DNA of 64,000 nucleotides from positions 1-64,000 of the forward strand of contig UCJA01000009.1 in the NCBI GenBank assembly GCA_900472675.1, read 5' to 3'. A program made the translations under genes and the position numbers. The DNA is from Hyphomicrobiales bacterium (lineage in GTDB: Bacteria; Pseudomonadota; Alphaproteobacteria; Rhizobiales; Rhizobiaceae). Below, in pieces: positions 62,991-64,000 of this stretch. Each line of letters begins with the position of its first letter. The stretch's first letter is position 1. A model generated the notes under the pieces. That model had not been told where the DNA came from. It searched no databases and saw only the letters and a list, made by a program, of their open reading frames with translations.

Positions 62991-63077
62991 CTCTTGTTCC
63001 TCCCGCTTCTGCAGACCTTCGCGCCAGACTAACCCGCGCAGGTTAAGAACCCTTACGAGCCAGTGGCTTTGAAGTGA

Positions 63078-64000
63078 CTACAGCGCGACGGTTGCCTGCG
63101 AGGCTTCGACCACGGCGAGCGCCGCCAGATTGACGATACCGCGCGAGGTGACCGAGGGCGACAGGATATGGGCCGGCATGGCCGCACCCAGAAGGATCGG
63201 CCCCACATGCAGCGCGTCCATCATCGTCCGCGTGATGCCAAGCGAGATATTCGCCGCGTCGAGGTTGGGGAAGACCAGCAGGTTGGCTTCGCCCGTCAGC
63301 GAGCTGTTCGGCATGGCGCGCTTGCGCAGCGTTTCCGACAGTGCCGAGCCCGCCTGCATTTCGCCGTCAACCTCGAGATCGGGTTCCCGCTGGCGCACCA
63401 GCTCAAGGGCTTCCCGCATCTTGAAGGCGCTTTCCGAATCGCGCGAACCGAAGTTTGAGTGGCAGATCAGGGCAGCCCTCGGCACGATCCCGAAGCGGCG
63501 TACTTCTTCTGCCGCAAGGATGGTAATCTCGGCGATCTCCTGGGCGGTGGGATTGTAGTTCACGAAGGTATCCGTAAAGAACACCGCGCCGCGCTGGGAG
63601 ATCAGCAGGCTTAGGCCCGACAGCGCGCACACGCCGGGACGCCGCCCGATGATCTGGTTGATGTCGCGCAGATGGCGATCATAACGCCCTTCAGCGCCGC
63701 AGATCAGTGCATCGGCTTCGCCGCGCTTCAGTGACAGCGCGCCGATGACCGTGTTGCTGGTGCGCACGATGGTGCGCGCAGCTTCCGGGTTGATGCCCTT
63801 GCGACCGACAAGCGCGAAATAGTCATCCACATACTGGCGGTAGCGCGGGTCGTCCTCGGGATTGACCACTTCGAAATCCACGCCCGGACGGATGCGGATA
63901 CCGAAACGCTTGAGGCGCGCCTCGATGACCGAAGGGCGCCCGATCAGGATCGGCACTGCCGTCTTTTCCTCGAGCAGCACCTGGGCCGCGCGCAGCACGC
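63078..64000 (-). CDS. NADP-dependent malic enzyme, C-terminal phosphotransacetylase-like part (partial)
   Basis: The window's right edge cuts this gene; only the C-terminal about 306 residues are present. They match the phosphotransacetylase-like domain fused to malic enzyme in rhizobia (Dme/Tme): ILIGRPSVIEARLKRFGI, then PVRY-like DDPRYRQYVDDYFAL, then ALSLKRGEADALICGAEGR, GRRPGVCALSGLSLLIS and the end GANLLVFP-like TGEANLLVFPNLDAANISL. The malic enzyme domain would be upstream beyond 64000. The reaction is oxidative decarboxylation of malate to pyruvate; the fused domain is regulatory. A stand-alone phosphate acetyltransferase is less likely because of the segment pattern. Confidence 0.88.
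   Translation of the reverse strand, partial: VLRAAQVLLEEKTAVPILIGRPSVIEARLKRFGIRIRPGVDFEVVNPEDDPRYRQYVDDYFALVGRKGINPEAARTIVRTSNTVIGALSLKRGEADALICGAEGRYDRHLRDINQIIGRRPGVCALSGLSLLISQRGAVFFTDTFVNYNPTAQEIAEITILAAEEVRRFGIVPRAALICHSNFGSRDSESAFKMREALELVRQREPDLEVDGEMQAGSALSETLRKRAMPNSSLTGEANLLVFPNLDAANISLGITRTMMDALHVGPILLGAAMPAHILSPSVTSRGIVNLAALAVVEASQATVAL

Overview
The window looks like a chromosomal segment of an alphaproteobacterium of the Rhizobiaceae (Hyphomicrobiales). The evidence is the high G+C coding bias, typical rhizobial gene families (usg, the cobS/cobT pair, bluB, a DivJ/PdhS-like histidine kinase, MobA/MobB, class II DAHP synthase, the rpiA-gph pair) and rhizobial-style palindromic repeats. 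No rRNA, tRNA, CRISPR array, transposase or phage gene was recognised. Most of the window is ordinary core and housekeeping sequence; the unusual features are local.

Left part (1-15.5 kb): an AT-richer two-gene cassette of unknown function (266-1410, minus strand), then uvrB, which carries a 78-bp palindromic repeat in frame; a second copy lies just downstream of the gene. Next come a DUF1800/DUF1501 pair, a GNAT acetyltransferase with an acyl-CoA thioesterase, a flavodoxin-like oxidoreductase, an extensin-like lipoprotein, a candidate structured minus-strand RNA with a strong terminator, an ABC-2 exporter, and an MFS exporter divergent from an AraC regulator.

Middle part (15.5-37 kb): a LysR/phytanoyl-dioxygenase pair; a retropepsin-like protease with a DUF1289 protein; divergent cobS and cobT (lower-ligand attachment in B12 synthesis); dgkA; two tandem ParE-type toxin-antitoxin modules that appear to be a chimeric duplication carrying the 3' ends of both flanking genes; a sensor kinase; a nuclease; a uracil-DNA glycosylase-like protein; an Lrp regulator; a sulfonate-utilisation operon (ssuADCB-like); a Kef-type antiporter; a methyltransferase; usg with a consensus CtrA box upstream; and a polar amino-acid ABC transporter.

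Right part (37-64 kb): an OmpA-family gene interrupted by a one-base frameshift; mobB-mobA and moaA (molybdenum cofactor); a chemoreceptor; a GGDEF cyclase; fumC; an L,D-transpeptidase; gph, rpiA, a DUF2059 protein and gor; a frameshifted TadG-like gene; class II DAHP synthase; a GFA-domain protein; nadE; bluB under a cobalamin riboswitch; and the C-terminal part of a malic enzyme running off the right edge. BluB makes the dimethylbenzimidazole that CobT activates and CobS attaches, so the window holds three linked steps of B12 lower-ligand assembly at two separate loci.

Starts were chosen by eye from Shine-Dalgarno spacing and family N-termini. Family assignments come from recognised motifs, not database searches.
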